Source: JBCBAP01 sp038532435
Lineage (GTDB): Bacteria > Pseudomonadota > Alphaproteobacteria > Rhodobacterales > Rhodobacteraceae
Direction: 5' to 3'
Length of the DNA stretch: 63,518 nt
Assembly (NCBI GenBank): GCA_038532435.1
Contig: JBCBAP010000017.1
Span: forward strand, 1-63,518
Position numbers and translations under genes: made by a program. Under the pieces are notes generated by a model that was not told the origin of the DNA, ran no database searches, and saw only the letters and a program-made list of their open reading frames with translations. The first letter of the stretch is position 1, and every line of letters begins with the position of its first letter. Shown here one piece after another: positions 16,680-26,700 of the stretch.

Positions 16680-17930
16680 ATGCGCTATTCAGCACTGAGC
16701 ATCTTGCGCGAGGGTCTGCGCGGCAACACGGGCTGGAAGCCGGTCTGGCGCGATCCGGAACCGAAGCCGCAGTATGACGTGATCATCATCGGCGGCGGCG
16801 GCCATGGTCTGACGACCGCCTTCTACCTCGCCAAGGTGCACGGCATCACCAATGTCGCGGTGCTGGAGAAAGGGTACCTTGGCGGCGGCAATGTGGGGCG
16901 CAACACGACAATCGTGCGGGCGAATTATCTGCTCCCCGGCAACTCCGAATTTTACTCTCACTCCCTCAAGCTCTGGGAGGGGATGGAGCAGGAGCTCAAC
17001 TACAACACCATGATGTCCCAGCGCGGCGTGCTGAACCTGTGCCACTCCGATGGCCAGTTCGACGTCTTCGCCCGCCGCGGCAACGCGATGATGATCCAGG
17101 GGGACGATGCGGAGCTGCTCGACGCCCGCGGGGTGAAGGATCATGCGCCCTTCCTGAATTTCAAGAGCCAGCGTTTCCCGATCCGGGGCGGTCTGTTGCA
17201 CCGGCGCGGGGGCACCGCGCGCCATGATGCGGTCGCCTGGGGATACGCCCGCGGCGCGGACCAACGGGGCGTGGATCTCATCCAGAACTGCGAGGTCACG
17301 GGCTTCCGCATCGAGAATGGCAGGGTCAAGGGTGTGGAGACCTCCCGCGGCTATATCGGCGCGGGCAAGGTTGGCATGACCATCGCCGGGCGGACTTCCC
17401 AAGTCGCGGAGATGGCTGGACTGCGCCTGCCCATCGAGAGCCACGTGTTGCAGGCTTTCGTGAGCGAGGGGCTGAAGCCGCTGATCCCCGGCGTGATCAC
17501 CTTCGGTATGGGACATTTCTATATCAGCCAGTCGGACAAGGGCGGGCTGGTGTTCGGCGGCGATCTCGACTTCTACAACTCCTATGCCTCCCGCGGGAAC
17601 CTGCCCATGGTCGAGCATGTGATGGAGGCGGGTATGTCGATGATCCCGATGATCGGCAAGGCGCGGGTGCTGCGTTCGTGGGGCGGGATCATGGACATGA
17701 CGATGGATGGCTCCCCGATCATCGACCGCACGCCGATCGAAGGTCTCTATCTGAACGGCGGCTGGTGCTATGGCGGGTTCAAGGCGGTGCCCGGGTCGGG
17801 GTCGGTCTTTGCCCATCTCATTGCGACCGACCAGTACCATCCCGCCGCCACCCGGTTCCGTCTGAACCGGTTCGAGACCGGCCATGTGATCGACGAGGAG
17901 GCAACCGGTGCCCAGCCGAACCTGCACTGA
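16680..17930 (+). CDS. soxB: sarcosine oxidase subunit beta
   Basis: A 416-residue DAO-family flavoprotein, the catalytic subunit of heterotetrameric sarcosine oxidase, which converts sarcosine to glycine with folate as one-carbon acceptor. The FAD-binding fingerprint is DVIIIGGGGHGLTTAFYLA. The GGTARHDAVAWGYARGA segment holds the histidine that attaches FMN covalently in known enzymes. The C-terminal WCYGGFKAVPGSG matches the family. GAGGGA precedes the ATG. It leads soxD, soxA and soxG, though an unusual 300-base gap separates it from soxD. Confidence 0.94.
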   Translation: MRYSALSILREGLRGNTGWKPVWRDPEPKPQYDVIIIGGGGHGLTTAFYLAKVHGITNVAVLEKGYLGGGNVGRNTTIVRANYLLPGNSEFYSHSLKLWEGMEQELNYNTMMSQRGVLNLCHSDGQFDVFARRGNAMMIQGDDAELLDARGVKDHAPFLNFKSQRFPIRGGLLHRRGGTARHDAVAWGYARGADQRGVDLIQNCEVTGFRIENGRVKGVETSRGYIGAGKVGMTIAGRTSQVAEMAGLRLPIESHVLQAFVSEGLKPLIPGVITFGMGHFYISQSDKGGLVFGGDLDFYNSYASRGNLPMVEHVMEAGMSMIPMIGKARVLRSWGGIMDMTMDGSPIIDRTPIEGLYLNGGWCYGGFKAVPGSGSVFAHLIATDQYHPAATRFRLNRFETGHVIDEEATGAQPNLH

Positions 17931-18230
17931 CATGGCCCGTGGCCGTACGGGCCCGTGTGGTGCTGCCTCGGAACGGGCGGCGAAGGTTGCAGGCCCGTTC
18001 TCGGGCGATGTTGGTGCGCCGGGTCACTGGGAGGCGATCATGCTACACGGCGCGACCCTCCAACCGGCCGTCGGCGTGGTGACCAACCTTTCGGGAGCGT
18101 GGCGGGATGATGACGCACCTCGTTGCGACCGCCCGACCGGCACTGGGTTCGGCGTCATTAACGGGCGAAGCCAAACATCCTCCGCCGACTGGCCGAAACG
18201 GCCCAAGTTTTCTCCGACCGGGAGATCCGC
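17931..18230. other. 300-base gap inside the sox operon
   Basis: No gene is supported between soxB and soxD, although sox genes normally abut. It contains a 10-base palindrome ACGGGCCCGT near its start, but no T-run terminator and no convincing promoter. It may be a leader, a processing site or a decayed gene; the composition is GC-rich like its surroundings. Confidence 0.5.
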
Positions 18231-18491
18231 ATGCGCATAACTTGTCCGATCTGCGGCGCGCGGGATCTGCGGGAGTTCACCTATCGCGGTGATGCCATCC
18301 TGCTCGACCGCCCGTCGGAGGATGCGGGACCGGAGGCGTTCAACGACTATGTCCATTTGCGGGACAATCCGGCCGGTGAGCATGACGAGCTCTGGCATCA
18401 CGCGATGGGCTGTTCGGCCTGGCTGCAGGTCCGACGCAATACGGTGAGCCATGAGATCCTGTCCGTCGCGCTCGCGCGGGAGGTTCGCTGA
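18231..18491 (+). CDS. soxD: sarcosine oxidase subunit delta
   Basis: An 86-residue zinc-binding small subunit. The Cys pair CPICG near the N-terminus and HHAMGCSAWL near residue 60 supply the zinc ligands seen in the known structure. YVHLRDNPAGEHDELWHH is characteristic. The TGA overlaps the soxA ATG by one base (TGATG), so the two are translationally coupled. Confidence 0.95.
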   Translation: MRITCPICGARDLREFTYRGDAILLDRPSEDAGPEAFNDYVHLRDNPAGEHDELWHHAMGCSAWLQVRRNTVSHEILSVALAREVR

Positions 18492-21430
18492 TGCCGCGCC
18501 TTCCTGAGCGCGGTCTGATAGACCGCAACCGGACGCTCAAGTTCCGCTTCGATGGCACGCAACTGACCGGGCATCCGGGGGACACTCTGGCCTCTGCCCT
18601 GCTGGCAAACGATGTCCGGCTCGTCGCGCGGTCGTTCAAGTATCACCGTCCTCGGGGTGTCGTGACCGCCGGGTCCGAGGAGCCCAACGCGCTCATGCAG
18701 ATCGGGCAGGGACGGGCCGTATCCCCCAACACCCGCGCGACCGTGCAGGAGCTCTACAACGGATTGCGGGCGGAGAGCCAGAATCGCTACCCGAGCCTCG
18801 CGGTCGACTTTCTACAGGTGAACGACTTCCTGTCCTCCTTCCTGAGCGCGGGCTTCTACTACAAGACGTTCATGTGGCCGAAGGCGTTGTGGGAGAAGCT
18901 TTATGAGCCCGCGATCCGGAAGGCCGCGGGCCTCGGCGCGCTCTCTGGCAAGGATGCGGAGGAGCTCTTCGACACCGCCTATGCCCATTGCGATCTTCTG
19001 GTCATCGGCTCTGGCCCTGCAGGGCTGATGGCGGCACTCACCGCGGGCCGTGCAGGCGCGCGGGTGATCCTCGCGGAGGAGGACTTCGTCTTTGGCGGAC
19101 GCCTTCTGAGCGAACGGCTCGAGGTCGGTGGGCAAAGTTGCCCGGAATGGGCCGCCGGGGCTGTCGTAGAACTCGACGCGCTGCCAAACGTCGCTCTCAT
19201 GCGCCGGACAACAGTCACCGGTGCCTACGACGGTGGAACCTTCGGCGCGCTCGAACGGGTGGCCGATCACATGGCCACACCGCCCGAATTTTGCCCGCGC
19301 AACACCTTCTGGAGGATCGCTGCGAAGCGGACCGTGCTGGCGGGCGGCGCCATCGAGCGGGGCATTGCCTTCCCCTGGAACGATCGTCCCGGGGTGATGA
19401 CCGCGGGGGCAGTGCGCAGCTATCTCAACCGTTTCGCCGTCTGTCCGGGCAAGGACGCTGTTGTCTTCACCAACAATGATGACGGTCTGCGCACGGCCCA
19501 GGACCTCGAGGATGCGGGGGCGGTCGTGCGTGCTGTCGTCGATACCCGTCCCGACGCGCAGATCGGGACATGGGGGCGGGCCTTCCCGGGCGGGCAGATC
19601 GTCTCGACCTCCGGTCATCTGGGCCTGACCTCGGTGACGATACGGGATCACAACGGGGTCGAGACGACCATGCCGGCGGACCTGCTCGCCGTGTCGGGCG
19701 GCTGGAACCCGTCGGTGCACCTGACCTGCCATATGAACGGTCGTCCGGTGTGGGATGCGGACATCTCGGCCTTCGTGCCGAAGGTGGGCGCGGTCCCCGG
19801 TCTGACCTCTGCCGGGGCTGCGGCCGGTCGGTTCTCGACCCATGCGGCCCTCGCGGACGGTGCCGACGCCGCGATCGCTCAGCTCGCTGACATCGGTATC
19901 TCGGCCTCTCCTGTTGAGGTGCCGGACGCGGAGGATGCACCCGTGGCCATCACGCCCTTCTGGCACGTGGACGCCCCGGGGCGGGCCTGGCTCGATCTGC
20001 AGAACGATGTGACAACGAAGGACATCGCGCTCGCCCACCAGGAAAATTTCCGGTCGGTCGAGCACATGAAGCGTTACACGACGCTCGGCATGGCGACGGA
20101 TCAGGGCAAGATGTCCAATGTCGGCGGTCTTGCCATCATGGCGGAGTTGAGCGGCAGGGAGATCCCGGAGGTCGGCACAACAACGTTCCGTCCGCCCTAC
20201 AGCCCCGTGCCCATCGCGGCGATTGCCGGTCGCCACGGGCGCGACCAGTTCCAGCCGCATCGGCATCCCCCGTCCCATGCGCTCAGCCTCGAACGGGGCG
20301 CGTCGTTCGTGGAGGCCGGTCTCTGGCACCGCGCTGCATGGTACCCCCAGCCGGGAGAAACCAGATGGCGGCAGTCCTGCGATCGGGAGGTTGCGATGGT
20401 CCGCAACGCGGTCGGGATCTGCGATGTGACGACCTTGGGCAAGATCGACATTCAGGGACCCGACGCGGCGGACCTCCTCGATTTTGTCTATGCTAATGCG
20501 TTCTCGACCCTGAAGGTGGGCCGGGTCCGGTACGGCCTGATGCTGCGCGAGGACGGCTTCGTCATGGATGACGGCACCACCGCCCGGCTCGGCCCGCAGC
20601 ATTATATCATGACGACGACGACAGCCGCCGCCGGGCAGGTCATGGCTCACCTTGAGTTCGTGCGCCAATGCGTGCGGCCGGGGTGGGAGGTCAGCGTGAC
20701 CTCCGTCACGGATCAATGGGCTCAGTTCGCTGTCGCTGGACCCGCATCGCGGGAGGTGCTCAACGAACTCTTGGACTTGCCCATCGACGATGCGTCCATG
20801 CCCTACATGTCCTGCGGTCCGGTCCGCATCGGTGGTGTCGACGGTCGCCTCTTCCGCATTTCGTTTTCCGGAGAGCACGCCTACGAACTGGCGGTGCCCG
20901 CCCGCTATGGCGATGCGCTCGTCCGGGAGCTGACCAGCCAGGCGGAAGCACGGGGCGGCGGGCTCTACGGGATGGAGGCGCTGAACGTCATGCGCATCGA
21001 AAAGGGGTTCATCACCCATGCGGAGATTCACGGCCGCACCACCGCCGACGATATCGGAATGGGCCGGATGGTATCCGCGAAGAAGGACGCGGTCGGCAAG
21101 GTTCTGAGCACCCGCCCGGGCCTGCACGGCCCCGAGCGGCAACAGCTCGTCGGCGTTCGTCCGGTTGATCCACGCGAGCGCCTGCGCTCCGGCGGCCATT
21201 TCTTCGACGAGGGCGCTGACGTTAAACCCTCTACCGATCTTGGGTACGCGACGTCGGTTTGCCACTCGCCGACGCTGGGTCACGACATCGGTCTGGGGTT
21301 CCTTGTGAACGGCCGGGCACGTCTGGGCGATCGCGTTCGTCTTGTCGACAGGCTGCGTGGGGGAGAGGTTTTATGCGAGGTCGTGCAAACACCCTTCGTC
21401 GATCCCGAGGGAGGGCGGTTGCGTGGCTGA
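18491..21430 (+). CDS. soxA: sarcosine oxidase subunit alpha
   Basis: A 979-residue multidomain subunit. The N-terminus is a ferredoxin-like fold without an iron-sulfur cluster (FDGTQLTGHPGDTLASALLA). A pyridine-nucleotide (NAD+) binding domain starts at LLVIGSGPAGLMAAL near residue 170. The last 380 residues are a GcvT-like aminomethyltransferase pair that binds tetrahydrofolate and captures formaldehyde as 5,10-methylene-THF (LLDFVYANAFSTL, FSGEHAYELAVP, GMEALNVMRIEKGF). The length is normal for the family. It overlaps soxG by 8 bases. Confidence 0.95.
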   Translation: MPRLPERGLIDRNRTLKFRFDGTQLTGHPGDTLASALLANDVRLVARSFKYHRPRGVVTAGSEEPNALMQIGQGRAVSPNTRATVQELYNGLRAESQNRYPSLAVDFLQVNDFLSSFLSAGFYYKTFMWPKALWEKLYEPAIRKAAGLGALSGKDAEELFDTAYAHCDLLVIGSGPAGLMAALTAGRAGARVILAEEDFVFGGRLLSERLEVGGQSCPEWAAGAVVELDALPNVALMRRTTVTGAYDGGTFGALERVADHMATPPEFCPRNTFWRIAAKRTVLAGGAIERGIAFPWNDRPGVMTAGAVRSYLNRFAVCPGKDAVVFTNNDDGLRTAQDLEDAGAVVRAVVDTRPDAQIGTWGRAFPGGQIVSTSGHLGLTSVTIRDHNGVETTMPADLLAVSGGWNPSVHLTCHMNGRPVWDADISAFVPKVGAVPGLTSAGAAAGRFSTHAALADGADAAIAQLADIGISASPVEVPDAEDAPVAITPFWHVDAPGRAWLDLQNDVTTKDIALAHQENFRSVEHMKRYTTLGMATDQGKMSNVGGLAIMAELSGREIPEVGTTTFRPPYSPVPIAAIAGRHGRDQFQPHRHPPSHALSLERGASFVEAGLWHRAAWYPQPGETRWRQSCDREVAMVRNAVGICDVTTLGKIDIQGPDAADLLDFVYANAFSTLKVGRVRYGLMLREDGFVMDDGTTARLGPQHYIMTTTTAAAGQVMAHLEFVRQCVRPGWEVSVTSVTDQWAQFAVAGPASREVLNELLDLPIDDASMPYMSCGPVRIGGVDGRLFRISFSGEHAYELAVPARYGDALVRELTSQAEARGGGLYGMEALNVMRIEKGFITHAEIHGRTTADDIGMGRMVSAKKDAVGKVLSTRPGLHGPERQQLVGVRPVDPRERLRSGGHFFDEGADVKPSTDLGYATSVCHSPTLGHDIGLGFLVNGRARLGDRVRLVDRLRGGEVLCEVVQTPFVDPEGGRLRG

Positions 21431-21980
21431 TCTCACCCCGACAACGCCTTGCGCCGGGCTTGGGCTGCCCCTCGACCTGGGCGATGTGATCCTCGTCGAG
21501 GTCGAGCCCAAATCGATCACAGCCATCACACCCTTTCCAAGCGGGCGCGCCGCAGCGGACGCGGCTCTTTGCGAGAAGTGGGGCCTCGGCCTCCCGGCAC
21601 CGGGAGAGACGGCGCAGGCCGGCGACGATGAGATCCGCTGGGCCGGCCTCGACGAGGTCTGGTTCCTCGGGCCCGGCTTCCGCGAAGTACACGACACCCT
21701 GTCCGGCCACGCGGCGATCACGGATGTGAGCGATGGCTGGGCAAGGTTGCTGCTCACCGGGCCTGCGTCGGCGGATGTGCTCAGGCGGCTGATGCCCGTC
21801 GATCCATCGGCGCTCAGTCCCGGGCAGACCGTCCGCACCCAACTTGCGCACATGATGGCGAGCGTCACGGCGCGGGAGAGCGGGTTCGAAGTGATGGCGA
21901 TGCGCAGCTTTGCCGGAAGCCTGGTCCATGATATCGAGGCGGCAATGCGATCCGTGATCGCGCAGTCAAGTCTCGAGTAA
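21423..21980 (+). CDS. soxG: sarcosine oxidase subunit gamma
   Basis: A 185-residue subunit with a GcvT-like fold: EPKSITAITPFPSG, WFLGPGF, DVSDGWARLLLTGPASADVL and FEVMAMRSFAGSLVHDI. It has no catalytic role known and helps assembly and folate-site formation. The GTG at 21423 follows GGGAGGG and overlaps the soxA end. The stop lies 6 bases before the glycerate kinase gene. Confidence 0.93.
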   Translation: MADLTPTTPCAGLGLPLDLGDVILVEVEPKSITAITPFPSGRAAADAALCEKWGLGLPAPGETAQAGDDEIRWAGLDEVWFLGPGFREVHDTLSGHAAITDVSDGWARLLLTGPASADVLRRLMPVDPSALSPGQTVRTQLAHMMASVTARESGFEVMAMRSFAGSLVHDIEAAMRSVIAQSSLE

Positions 21981-21986
21981 GGCCCC

Positions 21987-23252
21987 ATGATCGATCCGAA
22001 GTCGTTGCTGCGCGAGATGTTCGACGCAGCCCTCGCCGCTGCCATGCCCGACAAGGTGATTGCCAACCACCTGCCCGAACCGCCGAAGGGGCGCGTGGTC
22101 GTCGTGGGCGCTGGGAAAGCCTCGGCGGCGATGGCCCGGGCCTTCGAACGTGCATGGGACGGGCCGCTCGAAGGTCTCGTCGTCACCCGCTACGACCATG
22201 CTGTACCGTGCGAGCGGATCGAGATTGTTGAGGCGTCCCATCCGGTACCCGATGCCGCGGGGGCGGAGACGGCCGCACGCATTCTCGACCTCGCGCACGG
22301 TCTCGGCGCGGACGACCTGCTGGTCGCCTTGATCTCCGGGGGGGGCTCGTCGCTTCTGAGCGTCCCCGCACCCGGGGTCAGTCTGCACGACAAGCAGGCA
22401 CTGAACGCCGCACTTCTGGCCTCCGGCGCGTCGATCGGGGAAATGAACTGCATCCGCAAGCATGTGAGCGGGATCAAGGGCGGGCGGCTGGCGGCTGCCG
22501 CCTTTCCCGCACGGTGCGTGACGCTCGTGATCTCCGACGTTCCCGGGGATGACCCTGCGGATATCGCCTCCGGCCCAACGGTCGCGGATGCGACCACGCT
22601 GGACGATGCCTGCGCGCTGGTTGAACGGTACGGGATGACATTGCCCGAAAGCGTCCACGTGGCCCTGGCGGATCCCCGCAACGAAACCCCGAAACCCGGT
22701 TCCGAGGCCCTTACCCGCGCGGAAACGCACTCGATCGCTGCACCCCAGGCCTCGCTGGAGGCTGCCGCCGCCGTCGCACGGGACGCGGGGGTCACGCCGA
22801 TCATCCTCGGAGATGCCATCGAGGGGGAGGCGCGGGAGGTGGGAACCGCCTTTGCGGGCATCGCTAAGCAGGTGCGACAGCACGCCCAGCCCCTGCCCGC
22901 GCCCTGCGTGATCCTGTCGGGGGGCGAGACCACGGTCACGATACCGAAAGGATCCACCGGCCGCGGTGGCCGAAACGTGGAGTTTCTCATGGGCCTTACG
23001 GAGGCGCTCGAGGCCCTGCCGGACACCTATGCCATCGCTTGCGATACGGACGGGATCGACGGGCTCGATCCTGTAGCGGGAGCGGTCGTTTCACCTGACA
23101 CACTCGCCCGCGCCGCCGCGGCCGGATACCCGGTCGCCGACGCATTGGGCCGCTTCGACGGCCACGGCTTCTTCGCCCGGCTGGGTGATCAGGTCATCAC
23201 CGGTCCGACGCTCACCAACGTGAACGATTTCCGCGCGATCCTCGTGCTGTGA
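21987..23252 (+). CDS. glycerate 2-kinase (DUF4147/MOFRL)
   Basis: A 421-residue class II glycerate kinase that makes 2-phosphoglycerate from D-glycerate. The N-terminal DUF4147 domain has VVVVGAGKASAAMARAFE and LISGGGSSLL; the C-terminal MOFRL domain has CVILSGGETTVTI, GRGGRNVEFLMG and CDTDGIDGLDPVAGAVV. Related proteins are sometimes labelled hydroxypyruvate reductase (TtuD). It sits 6 bases after soxG, so it is very likely in the sox operon. That links sarcosine breakdown via glycine and serine to central metabolism. Confidence 0.9.
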   Translation: MIDPKSLLREMFDAALAAAMPDKVIANHLPEPPKGRVVVVGAGKASAAMARAFERAWDGPLEGLVVTRYDHAVPCERIEIVEASHPVPDAAGAETAARILDLAHGLGADDLLVALISGGGSSLLSVPAPGVSLHDKQALNAALLASGASIGEMNCIRKHVSGIKGGRLAAAAFPARCVTLVISDVPGDDPADIASGPTVADATTLDDACALVERYGMTLPESVHVALADPRNETPKPGSEALTRAETHSIAAPQASLEAAAAVARDAGVTPIILGDAIEGEAREVGTAFAGIAKQVRQHAQPLPAPCVILSGGETTVTIPKGSTGRGGRNVEFLMGLTEALEALPDTYAIACDTDGIDGLDPVAGAVVSPDTLARAAAAGYPVADALGRFDGHGFFARLGDQVITGPTLTNVNDFRAILVL

Positions 23253-23256
23253 GGGA

Positions 23257-23333
23257 TGGTACCGACGCCCCGGCTCGAACGGGGGACCCCTAGATCCACA
23301 ATCTAGTGCTCTAACCAACTGAGCTACGTCGGC
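23257..23333 (-). tRNA. tRNA-His (GTG), CCA encoded
   Basis: On the minus strand all arms form. The acceptor GCCGACG pairs with CGTCGGT (first pair G1:U72), the D arm is GCTC/GAGC, the anticodon stem CTAGA/TCTAG encloses TTGTGGA with anticodon GTG, and the T arm is CCCCG/CGGGG around TTCGAGC. A73 and an encoded CCA follow. The base before G1 is T, so the usual G-1 is absent. Lack of G-1 with G1:U72 and A73 is the known signature of a large alphaproteobacterial clade. Confidence 0.97.
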
Positions 23334-23343
23334 ACTGGCCGGT

Positions 23344-23372
23344 GGGATAGCTGCCGCGTCTGCCGATTGCAA
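23344..23372 (-). promoter_or_regulatory. sigma-70-type promoter of tRNA-His
   Basis: On the minus strand TTGCAA (23372-23367) and TATCCC (23349-23344) are separated by 17 bases, ending 10 bases before the tRNA 5' end. Spacing and position fit a short-leader tRNA promoter. Confidence 0.55.
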
Positions 23373-23417
23373 GGGCAATTCCCCAGACCAGCGGTGCGCC
23401 AGTCCCACCGTCATGCT

Positions 23418-23496
23418 GCCTCCGGCGGGGATATTTTCCGCCAGAAGAATGGCTGGACCTGAACTTCTTCTGGCCCGAAGTATCCCCGCCGGAGGC
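23418..23496. repeat. inverted pair of a dispersed 33-nt repeat
   Basis: GCCTCCGGCGGGGATA (23418-23433) recurs exactly as the reverse complement at 23481-23496, and CCAGAAGAA (23441-23449) recurs inverted at 23465-23473. Each arm keeps a 7-base variable spacer and the two arms flank a 15-base loop. The result is a 79-base element able to fold into a long hairpin. A third single copy lies at 41068-41100. It looks like a REP-type intergenic element. Confidence 0.85.
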
Positions 23497-23585
23497 TTCC
23501 ACGGCGGCAACCGGGTACGGGCGGCGGGAAAGCTTGCGCTCGGGCAAGACCCCCGGTAGCAGAAGCGCTTGAAAGGAGTGCCGCC

Positions 23586-23783
23586 ATGAGCATCAACCGG
23601 GAAAGCGACATCGAAGCCAACTTGCAGATCGGACCCACCTCCGTGGGCATGGTCCGGATCTACGTAGAGGGAGACGGCATCGACCTGCCGCTCGATTTTG
23701 ATCCGGAAGAGGCGCTCGAGATCGCGGAAGAATTGCGCGCGGCGGCGGAGCGGGCCCGGGCCATGGGCAAGAAGGCGCGGTGA
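23586..23783 (+). CDS. DUF6324 family small protein
   Basis: A 65-residue protein: an N-terminal beta part (ANLQIGPTSVGMVRIYVEGD, GIDLPLDFDPEE) and a C-terminal helix (EALEIAEELRAAAERAR) with a basic tail. AAGGAG precedes the ATG. I recall this family as standing just upstream of valS in Rhodobacterales, as here (10-base gap). Function unknown. Confidence 0.85.
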   Translation: MSINRESDIEANLQIGPTSVGMVRIYVEGDGIDLPLDFDPEEALEIAEELRAAAERARAMGKKAR

Positions 23784-23793
23784 GGGTGGATCG

Positions 23794-26700
23794 ATGACAA
23801 TGGACAAGACATTCAACGCTGCCGAGGCGGAAGCGCGCCTCTCCAAGGCCTGGATCGAAGGCGGCGCGTTCCGCGCGGGCGCCAACCAGTCCCGCGACGA
23901 GAGCTTCTGCATCATGATCCCGCCGCCCAACGTGACGGGCTCGTTGCATATGGGCCATGCGTTCAACAACACGCTTCAGGACATCCTGACGCGCTGGCAC
24001 CGAATGCGCGGCTTTGACACGCTCTGGCAGCCGGGGCAGGACCATGCGGGCATCGCGACCCAGATGGTGGTCGAGCGGGAGCTGGCCGAGACCAACATGC
24101 GCCGCACGGACTTCTCCCGTGAGGATTTCGTGGCGCGTGTCTGGCAGCAAAAAGAGAAGTCCGGCGGCACGATCATCGAGCAGCTCAAGCGGCTGGGCGC
24201 CTCGTGCGACTGGGACCGCAACGCCTTTACCATGGCAGGCGCGCCCGGGGACACAAGGCACGGCCATGAGGCGAGCCCGGATTTTCACGATGCCGTGCTC
24301 AAGGTGTTCGTCGATTTCTACACCAAGGGGCTCATCTACCGCGGCAAGCGGCTGGTGAACTGGGATCCGAAGTTCGAGACAGCGATCTCCGACCTTGAAG
24401 TGGAGAATGTCGAGGTCGACGGGCACATGTGGCACTTCAAATACCCGCTCGCGGGTGGTGCCATTTATGAGTATGTCGAGACGGATGAGGACGGAAACGT
24501 CACGCTCCGCGAGACCCGGGATTACATATCGATCGCAACGACCCGACCGGAGACGATGCTCGGCGATGGTGCGGTCGCGGTGCATCCGGACGATGCGCGC
24601 TATGCGCCCATTGTCGGACAGCTCTGCGAAATCCCGGTGGGCCCGAAGGAGACGCGCCGCCTGATCCCGATCATCACTGACGCATACCCGGATCCGGATT
24701 TCGGCTCCGGCGCTGTGAAGATCACAGGCGCGCACGATTTTAACGACTACGACGTCGCCAAGCGCAACGGCATCCCGCTCTATCGGCTCATGGACACGCA
24801 AGGTGCGATGCGCGCGGACGGGCTGAGCTACGCGGACAGTGCGGCGAAGGCCCAGGCCATCATCGACGGTGCGGAGCTCTCAGAGGCCGAGGTCGACCAG
24901 ATCAACCTCGTGCCCGATGCATATCGCAGCCTCGACCGTTTCGAGGCCCGAAAGGCCATCGTCGCGGCGATCACAGGTGAGGGCCTCGCGGTGATGCACG
25001 ACGTCACCCGCACGGACAAGGAGAGCGGCGCGGAGATCACCGAGACGCTGCCCCTCGTCGAGGCCAAGAAGATCATGCAGCCCTTCGGCGACCGTTCGAA
25101 GGTTGTCATCGAACCCATGCTCACGGACCAGTGGTTCGTGGATTCCGCGAAGATCGTGAAGCCCGCGCTCGAAGCGGTCCGCGACGGCCGTACCCAGATC
25201 CTGCCAGAGCAGCACCGGAAGGTGTATTTCAACTGGCTGGAAAACATCGAACCCTGGTGCATCTCCCGCCAGCTCTGGTGGGGGCACCAGATCCCCGTGT
25301 GGTATGGGCCGAAGGAACGCTCCCCCGCTGGTGGAGGCGATGGCAGTGATGCCACGGTTGAGCGGATGGAGTTTTGCGCACCGACGCCTGCCGCCGCGGC
25401 AGAGTTGGCGAAGGCCTACTACGAGGGCGATTACGGGATCATCGTCGAAGGTCAGGGCGCCGCTTCGTCGGGGCAGCCTGTCATCCAGCTTGTCCGCGAT
25501 CCGGACGTGCTCGACACTTGGTTCTCGTCCGGCCTCTGGCCCATCGGCACGCTGGGTTGGCCGCAGGAGACCGAGGAGCTCGCGCGCTACTTCCCAACGG
25601 ACGTGCTGATCACGGGCTTCGACATCATCTTCTTCTGGGTTGCGCGGATGATGATGATGCAGCTTGAGACGGTCAAGGAAGTGCCCTTCCACACCGTCTA
25701 TGTCCACGCGCTCGTCCGGGACGAGAAGGGCAAGAAGATGTCCAAATCCTTGGGCAACGTGCTCGACCCGCTGGAGCTCATCGACGAATACGGCGCGGAT
25801 GCAGTGCGCTTTACGCTGACGGCCATGGCGGCGATGGGGCGAGACCTGAAGCTTTCGACCAACCGGATCGCGGGGTACCGCAACTTTGGTACGAAGCTGT
25901 GGAACGCCGCGCGGTTTGCGGAGATGTATGGCTGCAAACCCGCGCCCATGCCCGAGACGCTGACCCAGACCGTCAACAAGTGGATCCTGGGAGAGACCGC
26001 GCGGACCCGCATCGCGGTGGACGATGCGCTCGGCCAGTACCGGTTCAATGATGCGGCCAACGCGCTTTACGCCCACGTTTGGAATGTGTTCTGCGACTGG
26101 TACGTGGAGTTCTCCAAGCCGCTATTGCAAGGCGAGGATGGCCCGGCGAAGGCGGAGACGCAGGCCGTCATGGCATGGGCGCTCGATCAATGTCTGCTGA
26201 TGCTCCACCCCATCATGCCCTTCATCACGGAAGAGCTGTGGGGCTCCATCGCCGACCGGCCCAAGATGCTCGTCCACGGTGACTGGCCCATGTTTGGTAC
26301 CGAGATCGCGGATCCCGCCGCTGATGCGGAGATGGGGTGGGTCATCGGTCTCATCGAACAGATCCGCTCGGTCCGGGCAGAGATGAACGTGAGCCCGAAG
26401 GCGAAGACCGGCCTTGTGATGGTTGCCGCGGACGGATCGGCCCGGACACGGCTCGAGACGAACTGGGCGCTCATCTCCCGCCTTGCGCGGGTCGAGAGCG
26501 TCGAGTGGGCTGAGGCGGAACCTTCTGGCGCCGTTGCCCTTCCGTTGCCGGGTGCCACCGCGTGCCTGCCTCTCGCGGGCCTCGTGGATGTCGCGGGCGA
26601 GGGCAAGCGGCTTGAGAAGGCGCTCGGCAAGCTTGGCAAGGAGATCAACGGGCTGAGCGCAAAGCTCGGCAACGAAAAGTTCCTGGCCAAGGCCCCCGAA

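Noticed and set aside
17908..18240. 110-codon frame spanning the soxB-soxD gap
   Set aside because: No SD, starts inside soxB, and no recognisable pattern; the gap is described as non-coding.
18812..21283. Very long open frame (over 800 codons) on the minus strand opposite soxA
   Set aside because: It mirrors soxA codon structure in GC-rich DNA, has no domain I recognise and is His/Arg-rich in the way typical of antisense shadows.
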